The position numbers and the translations under genes were made by a program. A model generated the notes under the pieces. It was not told where the DNA came from. It saw only the letters and a program-made list of their open reading frames with translations, and did not search any database. From Apostichopus japonicus (taxonomy: Eukaryota > Echinodermata > Holothuroidea > Aspidochirotida > Stichopodidae), in contig NC_092581.1 of the NCBI RefSeq assembly GCF_037975245.1, positions 11,559,303 to 11,623,302 of the forward strand: a stretch of DNA of 64,000 bases, written 5' to 3'. Positions 41,531 to 55,760 of the stretch are shown piece after piece; position 1 is the stretch's first letter; each line of letters begins with the position of its first letter.

Positions 41531-44500
41531 CTCGTTTTTTAGGTAGACTCAACTGTTTTATATCAATATAAACTTCAGCCAAGGTTTAAAAATGTAGTAC
41601 ATGCATAGTACAAAGGCTAGGCTGGTTGCATCTGTAAGGAAAAGTAGTGTTAGATCTGTACTCTTTTAAAGTGTTGATAAATTAAATTTGTTAACATTTG
41701 ATAGATAACAGAGTTGCATCCACTGTGACCCTTGTTTCAATTACCTGATGGAATAGTTTAGGATCGGCTATGTTAGAGTCATGGCTTGAAACCTCCGGAA
41801 AGCATCTTTTAAATTTATACAGGTGTGTAACGTTGACTGCTTGGTAAAGTTTCATACACAAAAACACTTTCAACCATATCCAAGTCAACCAGTACTGGTC
41901 TAGCCGTATTAAGACAAAATGTCCACCTTACAACTTTCAGCGGGAAAATCTCACCTTTTGAAATATTTCTTAGACTCAAGAAATGTACCCTTTTTTAATC
42001 CAACCTGGCAATATTTATTTGTAAGATGCCAAACAGGACAGCTGTCAACATTATATCAATTTTAATTGATGTAGGAACTTACATATACAAAAATAAAAAA
42101 TATAAATAATAAGTGGCGTTAGCACTTAGCAGACATGAAACAGACCTCTGTGGTAATGTAACATTGAATTAGATTTATCTTGTGCCTTTTCCCTTCCTCC
42201 TTTCAGCAAGATTGCCTCTCTTAATATGAATGTTATTGTTCGTTTGAAGTTTGAATATCATAAAAAAAAATTGCTTCCAAAACTGTTTTTGTAGTGTATC
42301 ATTAGGAGTTACCAAATGGATGATTTGAATAGGAAATATTATCTCCTTAAATACCTGAGGTATTTGAGCATGTAGCTGATCAAATTTACTTGAAAGTTTA
42401 CTTGAAAGTTACTTGAAGTGTACGGTGCTACAGTACACGACTCAAAAATAAAATGAATGCGAATGAAAAGAATGAGATGCCTACATGACATCAGCCCCCT
42501 TCTTTTTTTCAAAATAATTTTGTGGGTCACACTGGAGTTCTCGTCCTGCGGACCAGCGGTTCGTCCCAGGTGGGTTAGGTATGTTTTATAGCGTCGACCC
42601 CCTAGCTATCATGCACACCATGTGTTCCTTACAACTCAGACTATGTATAAGACCTAGCCATGTGTCCTTCAATGGAAGTAAAGGTCTGTGATGTGTCAAC
42701 GTTTTCAAGTGAATAGAGTAAGTTGGCCTGTCTGTTATTATTTAAATTATACCTGAATTGTACATCAAGATTACAAGCCTTACGAGTTTGGGAGACCGAG
42801 TTGCTTGCTCTTTGCCAAAGATAATCCGTTCTGTAAACAGATGTTAGGTAATTGATTGGAATGTGACAAAACAGCCTGCAGATGAATGGATAAGATGAAT
42901 ATTCATTGGTAATGGCTATTCATATATCGGAGGTACTCTCAGTCAAGAGAATCTGTTCATTGATTCAGGAATTAAAACATTTTTCAGTATCGACCCCAAA
43001 ATATGCTAGGAAGTCTGATAATGGTCACTCCTGCAAAAACTTGGAACAAGCATTTTACTGCCAACCCTCTTAAACTTTGCCTTACCTTGAGACTTTAAAT
43101 TGTCTAAAACTGAAACACTACCCAAACCTCTGGCAATAACATCAAAGGCCAGATGCTCCCAGCAATTGGTACTTTTGTAAAACCTATAGCAATTTTTAGC
43201 AGACTAAAAAATTAGGGTCAATACTGATAACCTGTAATGTACACACATACTTTTTTCTGTTTTTTTGAAAAGAAAATGCTACCTTAATCCTGCTCTGAAT
43301 ACACTTAGTGGAAGGCCAGAATCATCGGGATAAGCCGACACTTTACGATTCTTTCTGATTGCTTTTCCTATCGTTATCTAGTGAACTGATCGAAATAATC
43401 TCTTGCTACAAAGAGGTGCGATAAACCACATATTCTGTCCGGGCGTATCAGGGGAAGAAAGGTGTCACAAAACGTCAAAGTGTAAACTTGTGTCGCAAAA
43501 AGTCCCAACATTTTAGCTATGTCAGCCTCAACGTGGCGGCACTGTGTAGACAGTGAGCCCTACTGTACGATAGGGTAGCTCAGAGATTGTGGTACATGAA
43601 CTTATTAAGATCTCAATAGCCTTCTAATTTACATAAATTTGCCATTATAGAACGTATTTTATTCAAAAATAAATTATAAACAATTTCCAGTTCAACTGGG
43701 TAGCAATTTTGATTTTATGATATCGAGGAATAGGTCGGTGATGATATGACTGCATGTGATGTAGGGTTAGTACTGGACGGTATGATTTCTTTATAAACAG
43801 ACAATTTATTGATGTTAATTTCAGCCTAGTTTCTTTACTCAACCTAAAACAAATAGGGGAATCCCCAATGGAATACAATATGTTTTGAATAATCACACTG
43901 TCGCATCTCACTTGATACTATACATTCCATAGAGTTTGTGACAAACAAATAGAAAAAAAGAAGAAAATATTTATAAAATTGTAGAAAATTTGTTAAGTAT
44001 TAATGGGTTTTGGATTCAGATGAGTTTTTTTATTTCAAACTTTTTTTCATAATCGTAAAATCAAATTCTTATTCTGAAGCAATAATATAGCGTGTTTGAA
44101 TGTATTTGTATTCAGTGGATTAGACAAAGGGATATGTAATTTAGATCGGTTGAAAAAGTAATATTTTTTCTATATATATATCATACGAGGCCAGGGTGAC
44201 CAACTGCTATTGGTAATTTTAAAAGCTTCTATACACATCGGATGGTATGGTCAAAATCTTAAACCTGGAAGAACGGTTTGTGTTTTCCACATTCTGGTGT
44301 TGAGAGTTAAGGTTATAAACCTAGGGTTAGTACAGTGCAGTATTGAACTCCCTGCTATGATGATGGTAGCTCATATTTTGCATATATGGCAATGAATATG
44401 CAATCGAATCATTGATTATTCATGTTATGCAGCCATGTGGGATTGAAACTACATGCATCACCTTTTTATCAAAGTTAAGCATCAAATAAAGCTAATATTT

Positions 44501-45008
44501 ATCCAAAGGAAAACAAATGAATTTTATGAAAAAAAGAAGACATTTACGCTGAGTATTTATCCTTCGCAAACAAGAACATCTCATAAGTATATTTGCCAGT
44601 GAAAATGTGGGTAATTTGGTAATTGTATTAAGACATGGTAATGAATATGCAATAAGGTCATGCATAATTCATTTAAACAGTTGTGGCTTGTAACCACACA
44701 GATACAGCAGGTCACTGCCCTGATCATTATAAGTCTCTGATTCATGGGAGGATTTGACTTGTAAACCACAATTTTTTATATTTTTTTGCCGTCATCTTAG
44801 TTTGAGATGGGCGACCAGATGTAAATTACTGTATGTACAATTATTTTTTTTCTGAGAGACATTACAAACAGTTTGCATTATAGTGGTGATGCAGCTGTAC
44901 TTTAATAGACAAGTTCATTGTTGATTCAAGGACTATAGTATCTTTGATTGTCATGGTTTTATATTTGTTATAGAGTTTAGAGAAGGTTAGATTACTTTGT
45001 AAATGTTC

Positions 45009-45146
45009 AGGAGGGAAATGGATGCTGTTTACAGCTGTTACATCCAAGGTGACTAACACATAACCTTTGTAGCTGTGGGAGGAAGGACATGGATGATATT
45101 TACAGCTGTTACATCCAATGTGACTTTACACATAGACTATGTAGCT
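45009..45146. repeat. 71-bp tandem duplication
   Basis: TTTACAGCTGTTACATCCAA and flanks (AGGA-GGAAATGGATG, TTTGTAGCTGT) occur twice, at 45028 and 45099. Confidence 0.85.
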
Positions 45147-46469
45147 GTCGTCTATAATAAACAATTTACTGTATCATATAGTAATGTAGGTCTTATTGAG
45201 CAAGCATTTAGATAGTTGGTTAGTTTGGCCGCCCATGGTTGTTAAGAATCTAGACAGTAGTGAAGTATATATGGAAATTTCAGGGTTTTTTTTCAAGGTT
45301 TGTTAATTAAGCTTGAAATAATAATAATAATTGAAACCCATAGGAGGTACAGTACAAGTTCTACTGTAGGTCTACTTCATTAATGAGAGTATTCTCTGTG
45401 TAGTTGATAGTATATTTGTGTGACATGACATCTGCTATTTTATATGTGCAATTGTAAAAAATTACATCCCAAAGTTATAAACCAGCTTGTTTACAAAAAG
45501 TTATTAATTGTGAAAAACTTTTCTTTTTCTTTTAAAGAAAAAGCATCTTAATAAGCAGCTATTTATCACATGCCATTTGTCTTCCATAATTGGCTTTTGT
45601 AATTTTTTTTTCCAAATTGAATTGTTTTGGTGCCTGAATAAATGTCTAGGATGAAGGATGTTGGTGGTGGATGAGGGGGGGGGGGGTAGGGGGGCTAGAG
45701 GTAGTGCCCTATTTCAAGTTAAACTAAATCACACTACATTTTAATACAGTACTACTGTTCCCGTTCTTTCTCATAGTCTCCTACCATGTTTCTATGTCGT
45801 CATTGATTATTTCGTGTGGCAGCCTGGCAGGAAGTGTTGTGAAAGTATTCAGTTACATTTGATGAGGTCAACAAACATTCTGTTGTCATTGCATAGATTG
45901 AGCAATCCGTCTGCAATTTCTGTACCGCTGTGGTAGAACCTTTCCTAACTTAGTGTATTTCCTTATCGTACTGCCGGAGTTTATTAGAGTAGCTCATGAG
46001 TGTCAAAATATTTCACTTTCATTATGTGTGGGTTTTTTGTTTATTTATGTTTGTCTTTTGTGTATGTTTGTCAACTGATCTTCTTTGTTTCAATATCTAA
46101 CGATGCATAAAATGCATTTTATGTAGAGGAGGGATTAAGGGATTAACAGTCAAATACAAACAACAAATATTTTAGTCGTTTACTTAACAGGAAACTTAAC
46201 GTTTCTTGTTTACTTAACATTTACTTAACAGGACAATGAGTATTGTTCACCTCGAAAGTTACAAGCTTATGTGGTTCTGTAATCTTTCCTAATTTGACAA
46301 GTCCTAAGGCAGCATCCATCTTGTTGGTCGTCTCTGCTAGAGTACCAAGTGACCTCTGACAGTATTTGTCTAAGATAAAGAAATGACCTTTTAGTCCAGT
46401 GATATTGGGATTATCTGTCTTCTTTCTTTGTTCTTTTGGTTTCATCTTATTTCGTTCAAAGAAATGAGC

Positions 46470-46625
46470 ATAGTAGTGCTGGTAAAATTTTGAGGTACAA
46501 ATGCCTTTGGTGGGGATAGTTCTCACTGACTATTTGAGTTAAGATATTTTAGACACAAAAATCCATATCCCATGAAGCTCACTATCGACAGTTTAAATTT
46601 TGTAATATTATCAACAGAACTTGTC
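46470..46625. repeat. Copy of CD164-like 3' UTR segment
   Basis: GAGGTACAAATG, GTTCTCACTGACT, TCCATATCCCAT, AAGCTCACT and CAGTTTAAATT occur in the same order as in 41320-41470. Diverged. It may be a segmental duplication or a dispersed repeat. Confidence 0.7.
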
Positions 46626-49033
46626 CTTTTTCCTTTTTCTTTTTTTCTTATTTCATTCGAAGAAGATACCCTTGTCTTAATTCTGATAAGATAAGTTAAG
46701 GTATTAGTGTGTTAGGCTTTTAGTTTCTTTGTACTTCACCTTGATGTTATGATTGAAGACTGTTGTATACTTCTTCTTCTCCCAAAGAAGTCAATACATG
46801 TGTGTGTGTGTACATGTATGGTGTCGGTATGATGGAATAATATCATGTTCATATTCATGAGGTCCCCTTCTGCATTCATATTCATCATTACCTTATGAAT
46901 ATGCATATTCATGATACTGACTACATCACCCAGTTATGACAATTTTTTTTGACTGCTGTTCTTTCATGTCCAGCTTTGAAGCACTCGTACTGACAGTATT
47001 AGCAGTATGATTAGCATGTTTTTCTCTATAGGATAAAAGTAAGGAAGGACAGTGTAGAGTGGTATTAGCATTAGAAAATGTTCCCAACTATGTGTTGGTA
47101 TTGGTATAGGCATACTATATAGGGCCCCATTGGGGGTGGGGCGGGGGTACCGGGGAGGGAAGGAAGGGATTGTAGTTGGCAGGGAGAGGGAACGAATCTT
47201 TTGTGCTAATGTCTGCTCTTGTTTCAGCCAGAATGAGCAATTTGTCAGAAAATATTCTGAGAGTAATGTGTGCTGAATTGTTAAAATATATATGACTATA
47301 TGTTGAAAAAATTTCCTGATTCCGTTCCCCACCATCCTCCCTCACCTACAGTAGTTTCAAGTTATCCCAAACATAAGGAAAGCCATCAAAATGTAATCAA
47401 GTGTTGTTTGCAGGGAATTTTTTTTTATCCCCCATCCATTCATCTCTCCCATCCTTCCTCCCACATTAGCAATGGTCATCTGTTACTATGCCTATACGTC
47501 GTGAGTCAATATTCTGTTTATAATTTCACTTTATTCTGACTTGCCACGATTGCAGGAAAGCTTATTTGAAAGCGGAGTATAGTGTTGACTGTATTGTTGG
47601 GTCTGTTTCATGGTTTTTTGCTTCTTATCAGAGAAATTTTTCCTGCTATCTTATAGATGACGAAAAATGATTTTGTTCTCATAGTAACTGTTTGATAAGC
47701 CTTTTTTTTGGAATTATTCATTCAATGTTCTTTCTTCTTTTGTGTTGCTGCCAATTTTTGCTGTTGTTATGGTAATCTTTGTCTTTTGCTGAAGACATTT
47801 GGTTAAAACAAAGAAAATGATGAATGTTGTTTGTTTTTGTTGATCTGTTTTATGTACATTGAGTTCTGGGAATGACAAGCAAGAAGTAAATCTCACCATG
47901 TTGATGTCAACTTCTTGAGAAGCCATCTTTGTGAATTTACCGATATTATTATGATGATGTCCACAGGTTTCTATTTCTTGAAATAAGTTGCCAATATGAT
48001 GAGATGGTCATTTGGCATATTTACCCTACCTCCCTGGTATTCAACGTGGGGATGTGACCTTTTTTAGGGTCACAGAAAGATCTTGAAAGAAAAAAAAATG
48101 CCAATTATTTGTGGGACAAAATAATAAAAAAAAGTGGGAAAATTTTGAACATGAATGACTGAAAAAGTTGCAAAATATAACAACATTTTGCAGCTAAATT
48201 CCTTGAATTATAGAACAGCTCAAACAGGATTGGAATGTATACACCTCCTTCCTGTAGACTCTTTTCCCAGGCCAGGACGTCCCAGAGCCGTATATAGAGA
48301 TTTACGGCTCTGAAACATTCACCAGAGCGTTACCAAGACAACGGTAAATGTTAGGGTCGTCGAGCAAAAAAGTGAAACAGTTAAAATAGAGGATTGTATT
48401 GGACAGAAGTTTCCAGAACATAACTGACAACCAATTAGAGAGTTTAAAACAAATCTGGTCGAAATAATTCATCGATGAATTGAATTATATTTTGGCAAGA
48501 TTTTTATTGATTTATTAAAAGTTGATGTGGCAATTGACATGTTGTCAACATCATTGCAGTTGAAAAATGCAACATTGTGAGCTGCTGGGCTTGATTTAAA
48601 CATGAGTTGCATCAACATGGTGAGATGGGATAGTTGTTAATTTCATGACGTTGAGAATGTCACACATGGAACCATGTACTTTAATATTTCAGATGTTGGT
48701 ATATATTTATTGTCAATTTTTCTCAAAATTCTAGGATTTATGAAATAGAGTGTACAAAAACAGAATCTTTGCTTGTTTGTTCTCATATTTTACTTATCAT
48801 TTGATTGATTGTTTGGTAAACATATTTCTTGTCTTCTTGACAGAGCCGATGGTTATTCATGGATTCCCTCCACAATCTACACTAACGCACCCCACCCCCA
48901 CCCTTAACAACCCTATAGTTCCCCAACGGAATGAATAAACATCTATTTAGTTTCCTTATAAATTTTACCCCATAGCTTTGTAGATGTGACGAACATTGGC
49001 AGTTTTGCACACTGATACAGGTTAAAACCTATG

Positions 49034-49037
<4 letters not shown>

Positions 49038-49085
<48 letters not shown>

Positions 49086-49127
49086 TATAAATAATTATAT
49101 ATATATATATATATATATACATATATA

Positions 49128-49165
<38 letters not shown>
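49038..49165. repeat. AT dinucleotide microsatellite
   Basis: Long (AT)n tracts broken by short non-AT interruptions; it generates the tyrosine/isoleucine-rich end of the 49037-49525 open frame. Confidence 0.95.
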
Positions 49166-49167
<2 letters not shown>

Positions 49168-52100
49168 AACATTTTTGACCGTTCACTTTGGGATGAATTG
49201 GTGAAAATCTGAAACATTTAACAGATGCACAACTGATGAGATGCACAACCTTCGCTTTGCCAATGTGAAACATCATCAGGTTACCACAGGAACAAAGGTT
49301 GTCAAAACCATTCCCCCAACATGTGAACAGCTGTGCAAGCAGAATTATCATATCACTTAACTGGTTTTGGGAGGATATTGTCTGATGCACCTCAAGTATG
49401 AACAGCTGTACCATTCCCAGCACAATATACTCAAAATCAAATATAAATAAACTGTTGTCGAAAGTAAGTTTAGTTTTCAGTTCAGTTTGAATGCATGTAC
49501 TAAGCAGAGAGTACGGTAATACCAAATAGTTGTCTGCACCCGTTTCATTGTCAATTAATATTTAATATGCAATCTAGAAATCAATTGTCTTTGAGTTATA
49601 ATCGAGACGTTATCTGGGGAATAAATGCAAAAACATACACATACTTGTATGCACAATCACTTCCATACACTTGCAGTGAAAAAAAGTCCTTGAAAACAGC
49701 TAGCAATGTAGACCAGGCTGCTTGTACTAAATTAATACTGCATAGATCAACAAAAATGACTTTGGCAATTTATAATTTTTTTATATCTCTCTTCAAAAGT
49801 TGTCTAATTGTCTAAACTTTGCTAATGCAATGTGAAAATCTGGAATGGTAAAGAAATATCCAGATCGAAATAACTGAAGACTGGCCGGTGTATAGCTGAA
49901 TTTTGGTGGATGATAATTAATGATAGCTAATTGGGGCAGAGATGGAATCCTTCAGAGGGTGAACAGAACTGTTAATTACTTCACCAGGAAGTGAGACAAA
50001 TCCCATTACCTGATTTTGATTTGTGTGATATATTTTTTATCATGACATTGGTTTTAGACACCAGAATGGAAAATGTTTAAGACCCAATAGATAACATCAA
50101 AGCATGCGTAAGGTGATCATATTTAAACACCACACAGCCAGAAGAGGGTTCTTAATCATATCCTGTTGACGAATTTTTGAATTGTGTAGATAACACAGCT
50201 TCAGAAACTACTTAGCTAGGTCAGCTTCCTGTCAGACATGGGTTTTGATCACATCGCCTAATCCTTGGACAAAAATGGGAGGTTTACCAATTCCCATCCC
50301 AAAAATCGACAGACTGGTAAAAACTGGGCAAAATCTAACAAATCATAATATAAAAAGCAATAATTTGAGAAACAATTTGAAATTTTACATGCCACCTCTG
50401 CAATAGCATAGGTTACAGTGAAAGTGAAGTGTTGCACTATAATGTACTAAGCCCTGAAAACAATGGCGTAAGCATATTCATACAATCATTTTCCCTGAAA
50501 AAGCGGATTTTTTTTGTCACGTTCATAACAATGGTAAAAGCATACCTGCAACCATTTCTGATTGCAATTCAGAACAGAAACAAAATTTTACGCGGAGATT
50601 ACAACATAAAAATCGCGAGAGCATGAGATTGCCTTAAAAACTGGGAGATTCCATGTAAAAACCTGGGATCGAAGAGTCAGTTAAGTCTGTGTTAGAAATA
50701 TTTTGGCGAGATTAATGAAAGGTTTTCATGAGGCTAACCAATGTTTTTGTCTAGCATAGAAGAAACCAAATGTGCATCCAACCGCTATGTAAGTATTAAA
50801 AAACCAACTGTTAAAGCAATAGGGAGTGACTGTTCTTAGTGGGAGCTGAAAGGAGGTGGGGGGGGGGGGTGGGGGGAATGAAAATGACAGAAACACAAGA
50901 AAAGAGAAAACATTCAACTTTCAAATTGATTTCAATGCTGTACAAGTATTTTTTGTTTTTTTTTGTCAAGATAAATGTCTCTTCAAACAAATCTGAAAAA
51001 AAAATGTAAAGGTTGAAAGGGAAATAAATGGATTATATTGATTATTCATGATTATATAGCTGAAGATATGAGGAATAACTGTAGGAACAATCAGTTAGAT
51101 AGACCACAAGGAAAGACCAAACACATACACATTAGAAGAAGAAGAATCCCCGATAGTATAAAAGTACCACGCTCCTGGAAAAATCACTGGAAACAAATGA
51201 AAGAAATGTCCTCAATTGTCATGATTTTACTTGTTCAGCATTTGTTTTTGATAAAAAAAAAAGAGAAAGAAATAGTGAAAAGAGAATTCTTCACTTCATT
51301 TTTTTTGTCATTAAATCATGCCAGCCATGTTATATTAGGGTAAAATACCACACCCCAATGTCTATGTGCATAGGATTTCAGCATTGCCCCTCCCCCTCCC
51401 CCTCCCCCCCCCCCCCCTTAGTCAGTTAAGTCCTTAATGAACTTCAAGTAAGTACATTTGAAAACTTCTAACAGTTTTCACAGAATGCTAACATTTGGGG
51501 CTACTTCTGATTACCTTCAGTTTACAATTCCAACTATATTTGCCCTTTACTTTAAACATTTCCAAAATGATACTTTTTCTCAGATAACAAAACTGGATAA
51601 TTGTTGGATATAGACAAAGAATAATAAACAATTGTAATAAGTCTCTCAAAAAGTAATGGATGAAGGAATGATTTTAAAGCCAAAACGATAAAATAAAGGT
51701 CATGGTGGTGGGGGAAGGAGAGGGAGAAAATGACATTTACAATGCTAGGTGACCACTTCTTGTCTATATAGCATATTCAGCAGCCAGACATTTTCAGAGA
51801 AAAGAACTAGCTACTCATGAGGAAAGATTTTTTTTTTTAAATATCTTTGCCGAACAGCTATAAATCAGACACACTGGTACATGAACACACTCAGCTTTCC
51901 TGATTCATTCATGAACATGAATGTTGAAGCAATCACTCAGCAGATCGAATGATACTCTCACATTCATGTGATTTTGGGCATAGAACATGACCAGGTACTT
52001 CTATGCAACTGAGCAGTCTTAGCTGAAATCGCATGGATGTAACTCCAATATGATTTAATGTCACGGTGTTACCGCCACAGGTATGCACCACCTCTCCCTC

Positions 52101-54344
52101 TTCACCCACCCCCTTCCTCCCCCCCCCACAAACCCAACCCACAAACCCAACCCACAAACCCAACCCCCTGAGAATCTATTAAATATATCACCTACTATGT
52201 GCATGCTAGTTTTGAGACCTCAAATGTTAGTGTTCAAAGAGTTTATAGGGATATATTCTTTGTTGATACTTAATTGAGATATAGGAATTTCAGAGACACT
52301 CTTTGTTGCTGTTACAATAGCATATTTCAGCAAAAACAAAATTCTGGGAGAGGTTTTCTACCTTTCCCCTTGTAGTATTACACATTATAGTATTACACTA
52401 TTTTTCAAAACTTAAATGCTTGTTAGTTGGTCATCCTGTTAAACTGTAAACTTCTTTACCTTTATCCCACATTGTTAGTGTCTCCTGCATGTGGTACTCT
52501 AGTACCAATATTGAGTACCAATTACCTATTTAGGGGACCCACATGCACATCATCGGTACGAACCATCATAGGTGAATTCTGACAGATCTATACTGTTGAT
52601 ATATCATAGTACAACAAACATGGATTATGTGAGTACCAGTAATGTTGTAATGTTGCTAGTCTGGTGTCAAAGATATTCATCTTTAAAATCAACTTTAGTT
52701 GTTGGCTCCTCGGTCCATGTTTATATGTTAATCCACTGTGTTAAAAAGTATTCCTTTAATTTCATACAAACACCACAGTAGCATGGATGACATTGAACAC
52801 TTATTGTTGTAATGCATGTTAAATGTAATGCATGTTAAACCTGGCATTTGAGTCCACAAGAGCCTCACCCTTTACCAAGCACTGTGATGTTTCATGTGGA
52901 GCTGAAGTAACGATATGTTTAGCTAGACTAAGTAGCCCAGCAACGATGATCGTTTTAAAAAGAATCAAATCTCAAAACATGAGACTGGTATAACAGAAAT
53001 ACAAACTGGATTGCTAGCAGTGGTTTGAAAAATGGCCCACAACATAATATAAATTTTATCTCGCTTTAAATGTTAGTAGCATTATACAAAGATGAGTGAA
53101 GTATAATCTTCCCCGGTTACAATCCTTCTATCTTCCAACAGGTCAATATAATAAACAAACTCTGCATACAAAAAGTATGGAAACTTAAACATGTACACGA
53201 AATGTCATACATTTTGAACTCAAAATGATGAAATGGAATCATACTATAATATTTTAAAAGTTATCACACTATCAAATGCAATCAAACAATGGCTTGCAAG
53301 AAACATACTGTCTTCATTTTAGTCAACTATAACACACCTTATCATGCTTTTCAACAATTCACAAAATACTCACAAAATTTATACTATTTTAATTAGAAAA
53401 AGTAAAATTAATTTTATTGCTATGAACCTGTTACGATAGTACATTCCCAAGCATGGAATGTGTACCTCTATTGCTGAAACCAAACCTTCTCCCCACTTGC
53501 AAACCCTCTTCAATGCCACCGACCCCCCCCCCCCACCCCTACATCCCTCCTAGATATCATACCAATATCACACACAATATAACATATCAAACATAAAATC
53601 TAGCAAAGTTTCCAAAGATTTATTCTACACTGTTATCCTGTTTCATTACTCAAATGATACTTTTATTCTCGGAACGGTGCCGTTGGCTGGTAATTATCAT
53701 AGTGGATTCAGTACAAGTTATGCTTTATTTTCATTTAGTTCTATACTGCAAGCCAGGCTGGACTTTTGTCCATTCGCTGTTGAACGTGTCGGAGACCTCG
53801 TTCCAGTATTGATTTTTGATTCAACGAAATATAAACAGACCTTCTCGATTTGTTATTGAACATCTGTTGTGACACTAGCGGGGGAAATAACCTGTCATTT
53901 TATTTCCTTCTCGTGACTGGGATTATTGCAAAAACAGTTATATATAGCAGATGTAACCACCTGCTTTAATATTTGTGACTTTCAAAAAAAACCTCACATG
54001 GCCAAGTGATGATAAATAAAAAGTGGACAACTATTTTAATACACCTATTGATTATTTAATATTGACCAAAATAGACCATATGAGAATCTTTCACACCTTT
54101 TATGCCCCTTTTTTTTTTTGCAGCAAAAATGAGTTTATTGAAAACAGAGATTACCAGATGAGGATGAAAAAAAAATGACCAAAAAAAAGACCAAAAAAAA
54201 AGACCCTAAAAAAGAGGAAAGAATGTGACATTTGAATGATATGTCACAACAACACATCATGCTATTCTTGCTTGACATCAGGAACATTCAAGGCATAATA
54301 TATTCAGATCTTGTTTATATTCAACCTTCTTTACAGAACCTTTG

Positions 54345-54702
54345 TTAAAGGGTGTGAAGACTCTCGCAAAAAGAAACGTCTAATGCCGGTAATCTGACTT
54401 AGTTTCGAATGAGGTGTAACAGAAGTGTTAGACACCACCATCGATCCCAGAAAATACACGAACAGCTTGCTACCGTCGGTAATACACTTGTGTACAGTCA
54501 CTACATACAGTTGCGGTGGATACCCACAGCACAGTGTATAAACTATACAGCGACGGACATCTCAGATCCAGCTCAAGATAACATGTTTCATTACTGTCTG
54601 CATATTGTAGCGACACAAACAAAACGTCACTTGCAAGCAACAGAAAGTTAACTTTTTCAGATGGCCGCTCACGGTTTGGGGCGAGTCTTCAATGCCTTTA
54701 AT
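54345..54702 (+). mobile_element. MITE family A, copy 3
   Basis: A 358-bp element beginning TTAAAGGGTGTGAAGACTCT and ending GCGAGTCTTCAATGCCTTTA. It aligns along its full length with copy 1 (shared AATGAGGTGTA, GTTAGACACCACCATCGATC, AAAGTTAACTTTTTCAGA). The open frame at 54409-54651 is incidental. Confidence 0.85.
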
Positions 54703-55199
54703 GATCTGTCTCTGCTTATACATGTTCCATAAAAGATAACAGATTTACAACAAAAATACCAACCCCAAAACAGGTCAACATGTTGACAGATTTTTAAAGC
54801 TGTATAAAGCATTGGACTTCTGATTAAGCCAGCGAATATTTGCATGTAGGATACAACCCGATCTAAACTGTCTGATCTCCATGGTAACTACAACCACTTA
54901 GCTGCTCCTACAACGTGAGTTGTTATTAACCGTTTAATGATTTCATCCAAAACAGAAGAGTCTGTGTCCCAAAAGTTTGATGTCTTGCTTGGTGTTTTTG
55001 TTGGCAAACTTTCTAAGTCCTTGCCAAATGTGATCATCATTCCTGGTGTGATTTTGGTGGATAAAAAGTTACAGCTAACATTTTCAGGGGTACCTTGATC
55101 TTTTTCTTCAACTATGCTGTTTGGATATCACCATTTTTTGTTGTGGAGGCATCACCACAGAATAAAACAATGTCTGTATACATTCGAATGATAACACTT

Positions 55200-55270
55200 T
55201 ACACATAAGATATCAATATAAGATATCAATATAAGATATCAATATAAGATATTAATATAAGATATCAATG
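55200..55270. repeat. 13-bp repeat AAGATATCAATAT
   Basis: Five near-perfect tandem copies. Confidence 0.9.
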
Positions 55271-55427
55271 CATCATCATGGAAATAAAAACACAAACTTC
55301 TTCACCAATATTCTTTTTTTTAACATGTTCCATGTCAAGTCACTGATAACTAAATAAGCATAGAAACACCTTTTATTTATTTGACATGACACAGACACGA
55401 GCAGCAAAATATATTATGTATAATATA

Positions 55428-55760
55428 TATTTGGACAGCCTTCTCTGTGTTTGACATCCCAGAATTCTCGAGAAGTCTACAATACTATATATTTAATATA
55501 TATTTAGACAGCCTTTTCTATGTTTGACATCCCAGAATACTCGAGAAGTCTACAATATTATATATATAATATATTTGGACAGCCTTCCCTGTGTTTGATA
55601 TCCAAGCAAACTCTTGAGAAGTCTACAATACTATATATAGAATATTTGGACAGCCTTCTCATCCCAGAATTCTCCAGAAATCTACATTAAAAATATCATA
55701 TATATTTGGACAGCCTTCTCCGTGTTTGACATCCCAGAATTCTCGAGAGAAGTCTACAAA
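55428..55760. repeat. Tandem repeat, about 70-bp unit, five copies
   Basis: Unit contains TTTGGACAGCCTTCTCTGTG, TTTGACATCCCAGAATTCTC and GAGAAGTCTACAATACTATA; later copies are shortened. Confidence 0.88.

Noticed and set aside
42530-42590. Possible tRNA or SINE head (GCGGTTCGTCCC)
   Set aside because: B-box-like only; no A box or SINE body or tail found.
46221-46526. 101-residue minus-strand open frame with ordinary composition
   Set aside because: No family recognised, and part of it overlaps the duplicated CD164-like 3' UTR segment, so coding potential is unlikely.
49037-49525. 162-residue minus-strand open frame
   Set aside because: The end is an (AT)n microsatellite giving Tyr/Ile repeats, and the rest has no recognisable domain or splice context.
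51038-51343. 101-residue basic plus-strand open frame
   Set aside because: No domain, no splice partners and no codon bias seen; left as non-coding.
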